Counted from the first letter of the stretch, positions 50,666-59,695 are shown. The stretch: DNA of 64,000 bases from Primorskyibacter sedentarius (GCF_004342065.1 NZ_SLZU01000005.1:143357-207356), one strand, 5' to 3'. The notes: generated by a model from the sequence alone, not told the origin. Program-made: numbers and translations.

Positions 50666-51868
50666 ATGGAACATGTCTACATCTGCGATTACATCCGGAC
50701 ACCCATCGGCCGCTACGGCGGCACATTGTCCGGCATCCGAGCTGACGATCTGGGCGCACTGCCCCTGAAAGAGCTTCAGAAACGGCACCCCTCGCTGGAC
50801 TGGGAGGCCGTAACCGATGTGATCTATGGCTGCGCCAATCAGGCGGGCGAAGACAACCGGTCAGTCGCGCGCATGTCACTGCTCCTTGCCGGCTTGCCCG
50901 AGACCGTTTCCGGCACCACGATCAACCGCCTTTGCGGCTCTGGCATGGATGCGGTTCTGGCAGCCTATCGCCGCCTTGCCGTGGGCGAAGGTGATCTGGC
51001 CATCGCGGGCGGCGTTGAAAGCATGAGCCGCGCGCCTTTCGTGATGCCCAAGGCCACCAGCGCGTTTTCCCGCAGCGCCAGCGTCGAGGACACCACGATT
51101 GGCTGGCGCTTCATCAATCCGCTGATGCAGAGACAGTACGGCACGGATTCGATGCCCGAGACTGCCGAGAACGTCGCCGAGGAGTTCAACATCTCCCGCG
51201 AGGATCAGGACGCATTCGCCCTGCGCTCGCAGCAGCGCGCGGCCGCCGCCATCGCGAATGGCACTCTGGCAAAGGAGATCTTCCCAGTCGAGGTTGCGCA
51301 GCGACGGGGCGATCCGATCCTGTTCGATACGGACGAGCACCCACGTGCCACCAGCGCCGAGAAGCTGGCCGCCCTGCCAACGCCCTTCCGGACCCGCGGC
51401 AGCGTCACGGCCGGGAATGCCTCGGGCGTCAACGACGGCGCGGCGGCGCTTATCCTTGCAGCAAAGGCCGGGATCGCGCGGCACGGCCTGACCCCACTGG
51501 CCCGCATCACCGGCGGTGCGACTGCCGGTGTCCCGCCCCGGATCATGGGCATCGGGCCCGCCCCGGCGACAGAAAAGCTATGCGCCTACCTTGGTCTGCA
51601 ACCTGCGGATTTCGACCTGATCGAGCTGAACGAAGCCTTCGCCAGCCAGGCCCTGGCGGTCCTTCGACGGCTTGGCATTCCCGACGACGCGGCGCATGTG
51701 AACCCCAACGGTGGCGGCATCGCGCTTGGCCACCCTCTTGGCATGTCCGGCGCGCGGATCACTGGCACGGCCGCCCGCATGCTGGCGCGAGGCGAAGGCA
51801 AACGCGCCTTGGCGACCATGTGCATCGGCGTCGGACAGGGCATCGCCATCTCGCTTGAAGCGGCGTGA
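50666..51868 (+). CDS. pcaF: 3-oxoadipyl-CoA / acetyl-CoA C-acyltransferase (thiolase)
   Basis: Encodes 400 residues. [20 protein letters not shown] is the N-terminal block shared with PcaF/Paa[21 protein letters not shown] carries the nucleophilic Cys; [20 protein letters not shown] carries the catalytic His, and [16 protein letters not shown] the second Cys. It splits a 3-oxoacyl-CoA with CoA, most likely 3-oxoadipyl-CoA to succinyl-CoA and acetyl-CoA. Very close to PcaF in motifs, though related thiolases act in other pathways. It follows the fused enzyme by 3 nt. Confidence 0.93.
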   Translation: MEHVYICDYIRTPIGRYGGTLSGIRADDLGALPLKELQKRHPSLDWEAVTDVIYGCANQAGEDNRSVARMSLLLAGLPETVSGTTINRLCGSGMDAVLAAYRRLAVGEGDLAIAGGVESMSRAPFVMPKATSAFSRSASVEDTTIGWRFINPLMQRQYGTDSMPETAENVAEEFNISREDQDAFALRSQQRAAAAIANGTLAKEIFPVEVAQRRGDPILFDTDEHPRATSAEKLAALPTPFRTRGSVTAGNASGVNDGAAALILAAKAGIARHGLTPLARITGGATAGVPPRIMGIGPAPATEKLCAYLGLQPADFDLIELNEAFASQALAVLRRLGIPDDAAHVNPNGGGIALGHPLGMSGARITGTAARMLARGEGKRALATMCIGVGQGIAISLEAA

Positions 51869-51898
51869 AGCGGGCTCTTGGACAGGAAAGGAACAGAG

Positions 51899-52561
51899 AT
51901 GAAGCTGCATTGGTCCCCCCGCTCGCCCTTTGTACGAAAGGTGATGATCGTTCTGCACGAGACCGGCCAGTTGGACGATGTCGAACTGGTCCGGTCGGTG
52001 GTGGCCCTGTCGCAACCACCGAACCCGGAGCTTCTGGCTGACAACCCGTTGGGCAAAATCCCGACGCTGATCACGGACGAAGGCATGGCCCTGTTCGACA
52101 GCCGGGTGATCTGCGAATACCTGGACCAGCGGTCGAATGCCGGTCTTGTGCCCTCTGATCCCGGCGCACGGATGCAAGCGTTGCGCTGGCAGGCTCTGGG
52201 GGACGGGCTGACCGACATGCTGCTGTTGTGGCGAACTGAGCTGACCCGCCCCACGGGGCCGTGGCAGGCCGTGACCGACGGTTGGCTTGCCAAAGTCCGC
52301 GCCTGCATGACTCAGCTAGAGAACGAAGTGTCCAACCTGCGCACCGCACCATTCGGGATCGGCCATATCGCGATTGCCTGCGCTTTGGGGCAGTTGGATT
52401 TCCGCTGGCCCGACAGTGACTGGCGCAGGCAGTTTCCAAAGCTCGCCGCGCTAGGCGCCGAATGGGACGGGCGCCAGTCGATCTCGGTCACGGCCATCAA
52501 AAACGATCAGGCGGATGATAACAGCCTGACGCTTGGACATCTGTCATTTGCACCACATTAA
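51899..52561 (+). CDS. Glutathione S-transferase family protein
   Basis: Encodes 220 residues. [20 protein letters not shown] is the thioredoxin-fold start with Ser in the activating position, [20 protein letters not shown] gives the cis-Pro and glutathione-gamma-Glu site ([12 protein letters not shown]), then a helical C-terminal domain. Could conjugate, isomerise or dehalogenate a ring-cleavage product. GGAACAGAG precedes the ATG. It lies 30 nt after the thiolase gene. Confidence 0.9.
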   Translation: MKLHWSPRSPFVRKVMIVLHETGQLDDVELVRSVVALSQPPNPELLADNPLGKIPTLITDEGMALFDSRVICEYLDQRSNAGLVPSDPGARMQALRWQALGDGLTDMLLLWRTELTRPTGPWQAVTDGWLAKVRACMTQLENEVSNLRTAPFGIGHIAIACALGQLDFRWPDSDWRRQFPKLAALGAEWDGRQSISVTAIKNDQADDNSLTLGHLSFAPH

Positions 52562-52566
52562 GCTTT

Positions 52567-52589
52567 CCGCGCCGTGTCACGCGGCGCGG
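52567..52589 (+). terminator. Hairpin after the GST gene
   Basis: CCGCGCCG, loop TGTCACG, CGGCGCGG followed by TTTACATT: an 8-bp GC stem 5 nt after the stop, ending the plus-strand unit from 48560. Confidence 0.6.
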
Positions 52590-52596
52590 TTTACAT

Positions 52597-52616
52597 TAAA
52601 AGCTAGATTTTATGAT
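52597..52616. promoter_or_regulatory. AAAGCTA operator at the gntR-type gene
   Basis: AAAAGCTAG at 52598-52606 followed by ATTTTATGATT. The TATGAT at 52611-52616 could be a -10. It is 60-80 bp before the regulator start, so autoregulation is likely. Confidence 0.5.
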
Positions 52617-52675
52617 TGATAGCCCGCAGGCCTCGCTATATCTTTGCAAAGAACAAAGATCGAGGAGCACGCGCC

Positions 52676-53428
52676 ATGGCCAAAGGCCAGATCGAAAACG
52701 AGACCATAAAAGCGCTGAAGAAAAGCAATGTGGCGCGCTACATTCAGCTTGCCAGCCTGTTCCGCAGCCGCATTGAAAGCGGTGAATGGGATGTTGGTGA
52801 CAAGATCCCCAATGTCGAGGAACTGGCCAAGGAATGTGGCGTGGCGACCATGACGATCCGCCAGGCGCTGGATATCCTTGAAGAGGAAAACCTGATCGAA
52901 CGGTTCCGCGCCAAAGGCACCTTCGTCAAGGAAATGCCAAAGAAAGAACTTTGGTGCGAAATCAAGACCGACTGGACGGGCCTGCTGATCGCCCGTGACG
53001 ACGCGGAAATCGAGATCCTGAAGGATGAGCGCAACGTGCAGCTTCGCCGCCGGGACGATATGACCGGCAATCTTGCCCCCAACTATCGTCACCTGCGACG
53101 GCGTCACTGGCGCGACGGCAGCGCGTTTCTGATCGCGGATGTCTATGTGGACGAACGCGTGTGCAAGCACATAGATGAAAGCGCCTATACCACCGTCACG
53201 GCCATGCGCCTTGTGGCGGATATTCCCGGTCAAAAGATCATGGACGCGCATCAGATCGTCACCATTGGAACGGCGGATCTGGAAACCTCGACCGCGCTGA
53301 ACATTCCGATCGGTGCTCCGGTGGGCAAGGTCAAACGCGTTGCGGTGAACGAGGTTGGCGACCTGATCCTGGTTGCGGACGGGATCTACCGCGGCGACAT
53401 GATGAAGATCTCGGTCAAGCTGCGCTGA
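52676..53428 (+). CDS. GntR family regulator with UTRA ligand domain (HutC type)
   Basis: Encodes 250 residues. Residues about 20-85 are the GntR winged helix: SLFRSRIESGEWDVGDKIPN, VATMTIRQALDILEEENLIE and RAKGTFVKE. The C-terminal half has the UTRA pattern with RRRHWRDGSAFLIADVYVDE (pick-up of ligand strand). It binds DNA in the absence of a small-molecule inducer, usually repressing. ATG 52676 with GAGGAG 9 nt upstream; the frame extends to 52616. Its own promoter carries the motif that recurs at six other promoters here, so it is the leading candidate for the regulon repressor; inference. Confidence 0.93.
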   Translation: MAKGQIENETIKALKKSNVARYIQLASLFRSRIESGEWDVGDKIPNVEELAKECGVATMTIRQALDILEEENLIERFRAKGTFVKEMPKKELWCEIKTDWTGLLIARDDAEIEILKDERNVQLRRRDDMTGNLAPNYRHLRRRHWRDGSAFLIADVYVDERVCKHIDESAYTTVTAMRLVADIPGQKIMDAHQIVTIGTADLETSTALNIPIGAPVGKVKRVAVNEVGDLILVADGIYRGDMMKISVKLR

Positions 53429-53429
53429 T

Positions 53430-53451
53430 ACCCGGCGGCCCTAACCGCCGG
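53430..53451. terminator. Hairpin between convergent gntR-type and acyl-CoA dehydrogenase genes
   Basis: CCCGGCGG, loop CCCTAA, CCGCCGGG: perfect 8-bp stem starting just after the regulator stop. No T-run, so it is a probable bidirectional stop structure rather than a certain intrinsic terminator. Confidence 0.5.
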
Positions 53452-53458
53452 GAAGGCA

Positions 53459-54649
53459 TTATTTCGGCAAATCAAGACTCGCCCGTGCGACGACATTGCG
53501 CATGACCTCGGTCGAGCCGCCAAAGATCGTGGTTGGCCGCGCAGCCAGCCACGTCCCTGCCGTATCCAGCCGGGCCGTAGCGTCGGTCAATTGCGCGCCG
53601 CCCAAACTGCCCGCAACCTGCAACATTTCTTCTGAAATCCGCTGGTATAACTCGCTTTGGCAGATCTTCAGCAATCCGACATCCGCACCAATCGGCGCCC
53701 CTGTCCGCAACCGTTCGACATAGGTTTCAAACAGGTCCGACAGGTCGGCCAGATCCATTTCCAACTGTGTGAACCGGTCCCGAAAAACTGGGTCTGACCA
53801 AACACCTTCGCGTCTTGCGATCTCCTCCAATCGGGCCAGAGCGCTTGCTGACAGGCGCGGCGCACCGATGAACACCCGCTCATGCCCCAGCAACGCCTTG
53901 GCCATCGCCCAACCGCCATTCACCTCGCCAACGATGTTGCCTATCGGAATGCGAACGTTGTCAAAGAAGACTTCGCAAAACTCCGCGTGGCCTTCAAGGT
54001 TTTCGATCTCGCGCACGGTGACGCCCGGCGCTTCCATCGGAACCAGCAGAAAGCTGATCCCGGCCTGTTTCCTGACAGACTTGTCTGTGCGGGCCAGCAC
54101 GAAGATCATGTTGGCGTCGGCGCCCAGAGTGATCCAGGTCTTTTGCCCGTTGAGAACCCAATGGTCACCGTCGCGCAACGCTTCGGTCCGCAGCGCGGCC
54201 AAATCTGACCCGGCGCCCGGCTCACTATACCCCTGGGCCCAAATATCCTCGCCGCTCAGAATGCGTGTCAGGTAATGGTCCTGCTGCGCCTGCGTTCCGA
54301 ACTGAATGAGCAGCGGCCCAAGCATGACGGTGCCAATGTCATGCATGCGGGCACAGCCAAACCGTTCGTATTCTTCTATCAGGATCAGATGCTTGCCAGC
54401 GTTAAGCCCCATGCCGCCAAGGGCCTGCGGCCATGTCGGTGCCAACCATCCCGTGCGAGCCAGAACGGCATACCACGGGCACACTTCCTGCCAGCGCAAT
54501 CGACGCAGCAAATGACGGGGGATATCGGGATAATGCGTTTCAATGAAATGGCGCACCACAGCCCGAAACTCCGCATCCGGCATCGCGTTGTAATCCGGAT
54601 GCGGCGCGTGATCTGCGCGAAATGGTGGCTGGACATCCGTCTGAGTCAT
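53459..54649 (-). CDS. Acyl-CoA dehydrogenase (first of pair)
   Basis: Encodes 396 residues. AQGYSEPGAGSDLAALRTEA is the FAD/substrate loop, HWVLNGQKTWITLGADANMI the second signature, and FGGSTEVMRNVVARASLDL the C-terminal one. Oxidises an acyl-CoA to the 2-enoyl-CoA, passing electrons to ETF. It overlaps the second dehydrogenase gene by 4 nt. Paired genes of unequal type recall the heteromeric dehydrogenases of steroid and ring-acid catabolism. Confidence 0.94.
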   Translation of the reverse strand: MTQTDVQPPFRADHAPHPDYNAMPDAEFRAVVRHFIETHYPDIPRHLLRRLRWQEVCPWYAVLARTGWLAPTWPQALGGMGLNAGKHLILIEEYERFGCARMHDIGTVMLGPLLIQFGTQAQQDHYLTRILSGEDIWAQGYSEPGAGSDLAALRTEALRDGDHWVLNGQKTWITLGADANMIFVLARTDKSVRKQAGISFLLVPMEAPGVTVREIENLEGHAEFCEVFFDNVRIPIGNIVGEVNGGWAMAKALLGHERVFIGAPRLSASALARLEEIARREGVWSDPVFRDRFTQLEMDLADLSDLFETYVERLRTGAPIGADVGLLKICQSELYQRISEEMLQVAGSLGGAQLTDATARLDTAGTWLAARPTTIFGGSTEVMRNVVARASLDLPK

Positions 54650-55725
54650 TGCGCTTTCTCCCTTTCGTCACGCATCGCCGAAAACTGGCGGCGCAGGTCT
54701 GTGTCCACACCGTAAAGCCCTGCAGACACCATGGCTTTGCGCGCAAACAGACCGATGTCGGCCTCGTCTGTATATCCGATAGCGCCGTGCATCTGGATCG
54801 CTTCGCGTGCCGTCAGCCGGGCCAGGCCACCTGCCCGGCTGCGCGCCCGCAAGATGGCCATCTGCGCCAGATGCGGGTCTTCGCTTCGGTCCAGCATCCG
54901 TCCCGCTGCACCTATGGCGGCGCGCGCCAGTTCAAGCTGAAGTTTGATTTCTGTCGCTCTGTGTTGCAGCGCCTGAAACTGTCCGATGGGTACGTCGAAT
55001 TGCTTGCGCATCCGCAGGTAGTCCAGTGTGATTTCAAACGCCCGCTCGGATAGCGCCATAAGGTAGGCCGCATGCATCAGCATCGCCTCGCGCACAAAGG
55101 TGGTCATTCCGGCGCAAGGCAGCACCTCTGCCAAGACGTCCGCAAAATCGAGCTGGGCCAGAAAGGTGCCGTCATGCATCTGTTGTCCGGTGACGGTCAG
55201 CCCGGGCGCGTCTTTTGGCACCACCGCGATGCCTTCGGCCAGTGTCACGACGAAAATGTCCGCCCCGAGGCCGCCCTCGACCGCAATTTTCCTGCCATTC
55301 AGCCGGCCGTCCGATACCGTTACGCCAGCAGTTGGATCGCAGTCACTTGCGCCCCCCTGCCACGCCGCGAGCATGATGGTTTCGCCCGTCAACGCAGCTT
55401 CGGGCGCCCCTGCCCCAGCCGCTGACACAAGGCGCAGCGCAAGAATTGCAGAGATAACCGGCTCCGGCACCAGGCCGCGACCCAACCCCGCGCATAGCGC
55501 CGTGGCTTCCCGCAGACCCAGACCCAAGCCCCCGTCATCTTCTTTGGTGCGCAGCGCCAACCACCCCATTTCGGCAATGATGCGCCACGTCGTCGGGTCA
55601 AAACCTGCGCCGTTTCCCCTTTGCTCCCTCACCCTGAGAAGGGAGCCATCCTCCGGGACCACGGCACCAAGGCTGGCCTCCAACATCCTGACATTCTCAA
55701 CCCAATCGTCTGGTTCACTCTGCAT
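54646..55725 (-). CDS. Acyl-CoA dehydrogenase (second of pair, shorter and diverged)
   Basis: Encodes 359 residues. FDVPIGQFQALQHRATEIKL is the conserved C-terminal block, followed by REAIQMHGAIGYTDEADIGL; the N-terminal half is diverged and the FAD loop TEPxxGSD is not visible. Such partners often keep the fold but lose full active-site sets. ATG 55725 chosen: GGGGGTAGAG precedes it and the AAAGCTA-type operator lies just upstream (55756); a frame extending to 55782 would run through that operator. Confidence 0.88.
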   Translation of the reverse strand: MQSEPDDWVENVRMLEASLGAVVPEDGSLLRVREQRGNGAGFDPTTWRIIAEMGWLALRTKEDDGGLGLGLREATALCAGLGRGLVPEPVISAILALRLVSAAGAGAPEAALTGETIMLAAWQGGASDCDPTAGVTVSDGRLNGRKIAVEGGLGADIFVVTLAEGIAVVPKDAPGLTVTGQQMHDGTFLAQLDFADVLAEVLPCAGMTTFVREAMLMHAAYLMALSERAFEITLDYLRMRKQFDVPIGQFQALQHRATEIKLQLELARAAIGAAGRMLDRSEDPHLAQMAILRARSRAGGLARLTAREAIQMHGAIGYTDEADIGLFARKAMVSAGLYGVDTDLRRQFSAMRDEREKAQ

Positions 55726-55748
55726 CTCTACCCCCGGATCAAATAAAT

Positions 55749-55766
55749 CATAAATTAGCTTTTTGA
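55749..55766. promoter_or_regulatory. AAAGCTA operator, acyl-CoA dehydrogenase operon
   Basis: TAGCTTTT at 55756-55763 (minus: AAAAGCTAATTTATGATT). TATGAT on the minus strand could be a -10. It lies about 30 bp before the ATG at 55725. Confidence 0.5.
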
Positions 55767-55803
55767 TGCCCTCCACGGGCAAGAATACGAAACGCGGCCA
55801 CCT

Positions 55804-56262
55804 CTAGCCGTCGGAAATCAGCAAGATTCCGTCAGCGGCGATCACCGTTTTTACGGTCTCTTCAACGTCGATTTCGGACCTGAGCCCGATCTTTGTGCCC
55901 AACTTGTGTGGCTCTGCAGACGTGACGGTCTGGCGCAACCTTATGCGTGATCCCACCGGCACAGGCGCAATGAAACGGACCCTGTCATACCCATAAAAAA
56001 GCCCTTCGCCCCTCCGTTCCACTTTAAAAAGCTGGCGTTGGAGCTTTGGAATCAGCGAGAGAATGTATAATCCGTGGGCAATCGTGCGCCCGTCAGGCAA
56101 CTCGCTGGCTGCACGCGTTTCATCGAGGTGGATCCAGTGATCGTCACCTGTCAGGCTGGCAAAGGCGGTTATCTCATCCTGCGTGATGGTGCGCCAGCCC
56201 GTCGGGCCCAAAATTGTGCCAAGGTGATCGGCAAATTCTGCCGGTGTTTGCAGGGTCAGCAT
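55804..56262 (-). CDS. MaoC-family enoyl-CoA hydratase
   Basis: Encodes 152 residues of hot-dog fold. DDHWIHLDETRAASELPDGR, then TIAHGLYILSLIPKL, has the Asp and His of the (R)-specific hydratase active site (D..H....A......G.I.HG). It hydrates a trans-2-enoyl-CoA. Preceded by GGAGGAAAGCGC. It is divergent from the lactonase gene over a shared operator region and lies just upstream of the dehydrogenase pair, which would make its substrate. Confidence 0.92.
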   Translation of the reverse strand: MLTLQTPAEFADHLGTILGPTGWRTITQDEITAFASLTGDDHWIHLDETRAASELPDGRTIAHGLYILSLIPKLQRQLFKVERRGEGLFYGYDRVRFIAPVPVGSRIRLRQTVTSAEPHKLGTKIGLRSEIDVEETVKTVIAADGILLISDG

Positions 56263-56303
56263 GCGCTTTCCTCCGTCGGTGCGGCGTGCCTAATTTCATT
56301 TCA

Positions 56304-56332
56304 TGCATAAAACTAGCTTTTTGGATTGTCAA
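56304..56332 (-). promoter_or_regulatory. maoC-type gene promoter with embedded operator
   Basis: On the minus strand: -35 TTGACA (56332-56327), 17-nt spacer, -10 TATGCA (56309-56304). The operator AAAAGCTAGTTTTATG (minus) lies in the spacer, as at 35055-35084. The divergent lactonase gene starts at 56433. Confidence 0.6.
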
Positions 56333-56432
56333 CGCAGGGGGCAGCAGCTATGGTTGGCCAGACACCGCGAAATCCGCAGCTGCAATCCAACGGCATCCCA
56401 TTGGACTTGAAGGCCGCAAATATGGAGGCGAC

Positions 56433-57287
56433 ATGACCCGATCGGATCGGACCAGTCAAATTTCCGTCCTGCGCGACGGCTATTCTCTTTCGGCGGAACG
56501 GATTGCCCCCCCCGCTCCGGGTCGGCCGTGGCTGGTGTTCAGCAATTCATTGGTCACCGACGTGACGATCTGGGACGCGCAGGTTGACAGGTTCGCCGAC
56601 AGGTTCGGCATTCTGCGATATGACCAGATGGGCCACGGCACTTCAGGGCTCTCGCCCCGGACACCTGACTTCGATGCGCTGGGTTCGGACCTGTTGTGTG
56701 TTATGGACGCAGCCAGCGTGGACCGCGCGATCTATGTCGGGTTGTCCATGGGCGTCCCAACCGGACTTGCAGCCCATGCGGCACAGGCCAACCGCTTTGC
56801 CGGTCTGGTGTTCTCGGATGGGCAATGCCGCACCGCGCCCGGTGGCGGGGCTGCTTGGGAGGAACGCATTGCGAACGCCGAAAGCTCTGGCATGGACGCG
56901 TTCGCCCGCGCAACCGCGAACCGCTGGCTGACAGCCGCGACATCGGATGACCGTCGGGCACGACTGATCGACATGATCGCCGCGACACCGTTCGAGGGGT
57001 TTCGTGCCTGTGCAACCGCACTGATGCAGTACGACTATGCCGATGAACTTGCGCGTATCGCTGTGCCGACCCTCTTGATCGCCGGCGCCGAAGACGGCGC
57101 GATGCCCGATGGCATGGCATCCAACCTCAAACCCAACATCGCCGGGGCTGAGTTGACAGTGATCCCCGATGCCGGACACGTGCCCTGTTTTGAACAGCCC
57201 GAAGCCTTCAATCGCGCGCTGGACGGCTTTCTGCCCCGGCTCGACGCCACCGCCGCCCCAATCCCTCAACCCCTGAACGTGAAGTGA
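56433..57287 (+). CDS. 3-oxoadipate enol-lactonase-like alpha/beta hydrolase
   Basis: Encodes 284 residues. WLVFSNSLVTDVTIWDAQVD, RYDQMGHGTSGLSPRTPDFD, and the nucleophile elbow YVGLSMGVPTGLAAHA (Ser in GLSMG), then LIAGAEDGAMPDG (Asp) and IPDAGHVPCFEQP (His) follow PcaD order. PcaD hydrolyses 3-oxoadipate enol-lactone to 3-oxoadipate. GGAGGCGAC precedes ATG 56433; longer frames to 56214 run over the shared promoter region. A CoA-transferase gene follows by 4 nt. Confidence 0.85.
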   Translation: MTRSDRTSQISVLRDGYSLSAERIAPPAPGRPWLVFSNSLVTDVTIWDAQVDRFADRFGILRYDQMGHGTSGLSPRTPDFDALGSDLLCVMDAASVDRAIYVGLSMGVPTGLAAHAAQANRFAGLVFSDGQCRTAPGGGAAWEERIANAESSGMDAFARATANRWLTAATSDDRRARLIDMIAATPFEGFRACATALMQYDYADELARIAVPTLLIAGAEDGAMPDGMASNLKPNIAGAELTVIPDAGHVPCFEQPEAFNRALDGFLPRLDATAAPIPQPLNVK

Positions 57288-57291
57288 CCAC

Positions 57292-58485
57292 ATGACTGGA
57301 CCTCTCAAACATATCCGCATTCTGGACCTGTCGCGCATCATGGCCGGGCCCTGGGCGGGCCAAATTCTGGCTGACCTTGGCGCCGAAGTGATCAAGGTTG
57401 AACGCGCCAGCGTTGGTGATGACACCCGCCGCTGGGGGCCACCCTATCTGAAAGACACGAAGGGCAACGATACCGGGGAGTCCGGCTATTTCCTTTCGGT
57501 GAACCGCGGCAAGAAATCCATCGAGGTCGACATATCCTCGGCCGAAGGACAGGCCGTGATCAAGGCTCTGGCTGCCAAATCCGACATCTTGTTGGAAAAT
57601 TTCAAGGTCGGAACCCTCGCACGTTACGGTTTGTCCCCCGACGACCTGAAGGCAATCAATCCAAAGCTGATCTACTGCTCGGTCACCGGGTTCGGACAGG
57701 ACGGGCCGCGCGCCAAGGATGTCGCTTATGACTTCATGATCCAGGCCATGGGCGGATTGATGAGCGTCACGGGCGTCCCCGACGGCGAACCCGGTGCCGG
57801 CCCGCAAAAGGTGGGCGTACCCATCGTCGATATCATGACCGGCATGTATGCCACGATCTCTGTTCTGGCGGCACTGGCAGAACGCGACCAGAGCGGTAAG
57901 GGCGATACGATCGACATCGCCATGCTGGACGTGGCGACGGCAATGCTTGCCAATCAGGCAATGAACCACCTCGTTTCCGGCGACAGCCCGACCCGCAAGG
58001 GCAACAAGCACCCGAATATCCAGCCGCAAGACGTCTTCCCGGTACGCAATGGGCATATCGTTCTGGCCGTTGGCAACGACGAACAGTTCGTGCGCTTTGC
58101 GGCTGCAATCGACCGGGCTGACCTGTCCGACGATCCGCGCTATGCAACCAATCGCGAACGGGTGCGCAATCTGGATACGTTGCATCCGCTGATCACCGAA
58201 TGCCTTGCGCAGCGGGATCTTGAGGACTGGATTGCAATCTTTGGTGAGCAGAAGGTCCCCTGCGGCCCGATCAACACCGTTCCGATGGTCTTTGCAGAAG
58301 AGCAGGTCCGCCATCGCAAGATGCTGCAAGACCTGCCGCACCCCCTGTCGGGAACCGTACCGTCGGTCGTCAGCCCGATGCGCTTCGCCAGATCAGAGCT
58401 GAGCTTTGAGTCCGCACCGCCGCTTTTGGGCGAACACACTAACGACATTTTGCGCCAGCTCGGTCTGGCAGAGGAGACACAGTGA
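57292..58485 (+). CDS. CaiB/BaiF (family III) CoA-transferase (second)
   Basis: Encodes 397 residues. RILDLSRIMAGPWAGQILAD and AEVIKVERASVGDDTRRWGP, and VAYDFMIQAMGGLMSVTGVP with the catalytic Asp, are family III blocks. It moves CoA onto or off an organic acid. Sitting right after the lactonase gene it could activate 3-oxoadipate, a step usually done by the two-subunit PcaIJ, which is absent here. Its TGA overlaps the next ATG by one base. Confidence 0.93.
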   Translation: MTGPLKHIRILDLSRIMAGPWAGQILADLGAEVIKVERASVGDDTRRWGPPYLKDTKGNDTGESGYFLSVNRGKKSIEVDISSAEGQAVIKALAAKSDILLENFKVGTLARYGLSPDDLKAINPKLIYCSVTGFGQDGPRAKDVAYDFMIQAMGGLMSVTGVPDGEPGAGPQKVGVPIVDIMTGMYATISVLAALAERDQSGKGDTIDIAMLDVATAMLANQAMNHLVSGDSPTRKGNKHPNIQPQDVFPVRNGHIVLAVGNDEQFVRFAAAIDRADLSDDPRYATNRERVRNLDTLHPLITECLAQRDLEDWIAIFGEQKVPCGPINTVPMVFAEEQVRHRKMLQDLPHPLSGTVPSVVSPMRFARSELSFESAPPLLGEHTNDILRQLGLAEETQ

Positions 58486-59087
58486 TGAGTGAACCCCGCA
58501 TTCCCCTTTTCGGCATGGATAACGTTCCTGAAAAGCAGCGGGAAGTATACGAGCGGATCGTGACAGGCCCCCGCAAGACACTCGTGGGTCCGCTGCGTGC
58601 CGCGCTGCACAATCCTATGCTGGCAGATCGCTGGCAGGCGCTTGGCCAGGTGCTTCGATATGAAACCAGCCTTCCCGCCAAGCTGAACGAACTGGCGATC
58701 CTTGTCACTGGACGCCATTGGAATTGCGAGCTGGAATGGACAATCCACGCCGGCGAAGCCCGCCGCGCAGGATTGGACCCCGTCATTATCGAGGCCATCC
58801 GCGATTGCAAGGTTCCGGCGTTCGAAAATGAAGACGAAAAGTGGATCTACGAATACAGCCGCGACCTTCTTGATCGTGGGCAGGTTGCCGATGACATCCA
58901 CAAGAAGGTTTTCACCCGATGGGGCGAAACCGGGGTGGTCGAACTGACTGCCGTGGTTGGATATTATTCGATGGTGGCACTGACACTAAATGCGCATCAC
59001 ATTCCGCTGCCAGCCAATGTGCCGCCAGAGCTCAACAGCAAGGCGACCGGACGAGCAAGCCTGCCCTCGGCCATCAAACACCAGTAG
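58485..59087 (+). CDS. Carboxymuconolactone decarboxylase family protein
   Basis: Encodes 200 residues, longer than PcaC (about 130). LNELAILVTGRHWNCELEWT, then IHAGEARRAGLDPVIIEAIR, is the CMD/AhpD-like helical block, but the redox CxxC of AhpD is absent (only one Cys), so a hydratase/decarboxylase role is more likely. ELTAVVGYYSMVALTLNAHHI follows. ATG 58485 shares a base with the preceding TGA (TGATG), and GAGGAG lies 8 nt upstream. Plausibly converts 4-carboxymuconolactone in the same pathway. Confidence 0.85.
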   Translation: MSEPRIPLFGMDNVPEKQREVYERIVTGPRKTLVGPLRAALHNPMLADRWQALGQVLRYETSLPAKLNELAILVTGRHWNCELEWTIHAGEARRAGLDPVIIEAIRDCKVPAFENEDEKWIYEYSRDLLDRGQVADDIHKKVFTRWGETGVVELTAVVGYYSMVALTLNAHHIPLPANVPPELNSKATGRASLPSAIKHQ

Positions 59088-59095
59088 GTTCCGGA

Positions 59096-59695
59096 ATGTT
59101 CTACGATCCGCGATCAGAGCCTCATGGGCTCGCGCACAACCCCTGGACCGCGCTGGTGGTGCCGCGCCCGATCGGCTGGGTATCGACCCTTTCAGATAGT
59201 GGCGATGCCAACTTGGCGCCTTACAGTTTTTTCAACGCTGTCTCGGGCAATCCGCCTTTCGTGATGTTCTCCTCTGCCGGACGCAAAGACACGCAGCGCA
59301 ATGCAGAGACCACGGGCGAGTTCGTGGTCAACATGGCGACGGCAGAGCTGATGGGGGCAATGAATGCGTCATCCGCCGTTCTAGGACCCGAGGTTGACGA
59401 GTTCTCCCTTGCCGGGCTCGAGAAGGCGCAATGCCACAATGTCTCTGCCCCGCGCGTCTCCGCCTCACCCGTGGCAATCGAATGTGTTCTGAATCAGGTG
59501 GTGACTATGACGACACGCAATGGAACGCGCGCCGCGTCGCAGGTGATCATCGGAGAGGTCGTCGGCATACATATCGCTGATGAAGTGATCGTCGACGGGG
59601 TGCTGGACATCAGGAAGATGCGCCCACTCTCACGTTTGGGATATATGGATTACTCGGTAATCGACGAAGTGTTCGCGATGGATCGCCCAAGCTAG
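59096..59695 (+). CDS. Flavin reductase family (FMN-binding split-barrel) protein
   Basis: Encodes 199 residues. GLAHNPWTALVVPRPIGWVS and LAPYSFFNAVSGNPPFVMFS are the core blocks of the DIM6/NTAB flavin reductase-like group; NAETTGEFVVNMATAELMGA follows. Such proteins bind FMN and serve as reductase component of oxygenases or as flavoenzymes on small substrates. The start is 8 nt after the CMD stop with only a weak ribosome site (CCGGA), so translation may be coupled. No partner oxygenase is adjacent. Confidence 0.9.
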   Translation: MFYDPRSEPHGLAHNPWTALVVPRPIGWVSTLSDSGDANLAPYSFFNAVSGNPPFVMFSSAGRKDTQRNAETTGEFVVNMATAELMGAMNASSAVLGPEVDEFSLAGLEKAQCHNVSAPRVSASPVAIECVLNQVVTMTTRNGTRAASQVIIGEVVGIHIADEVIVDGVLDIRKMRPLSRLGYMDYSVIDEVFAMDRPS

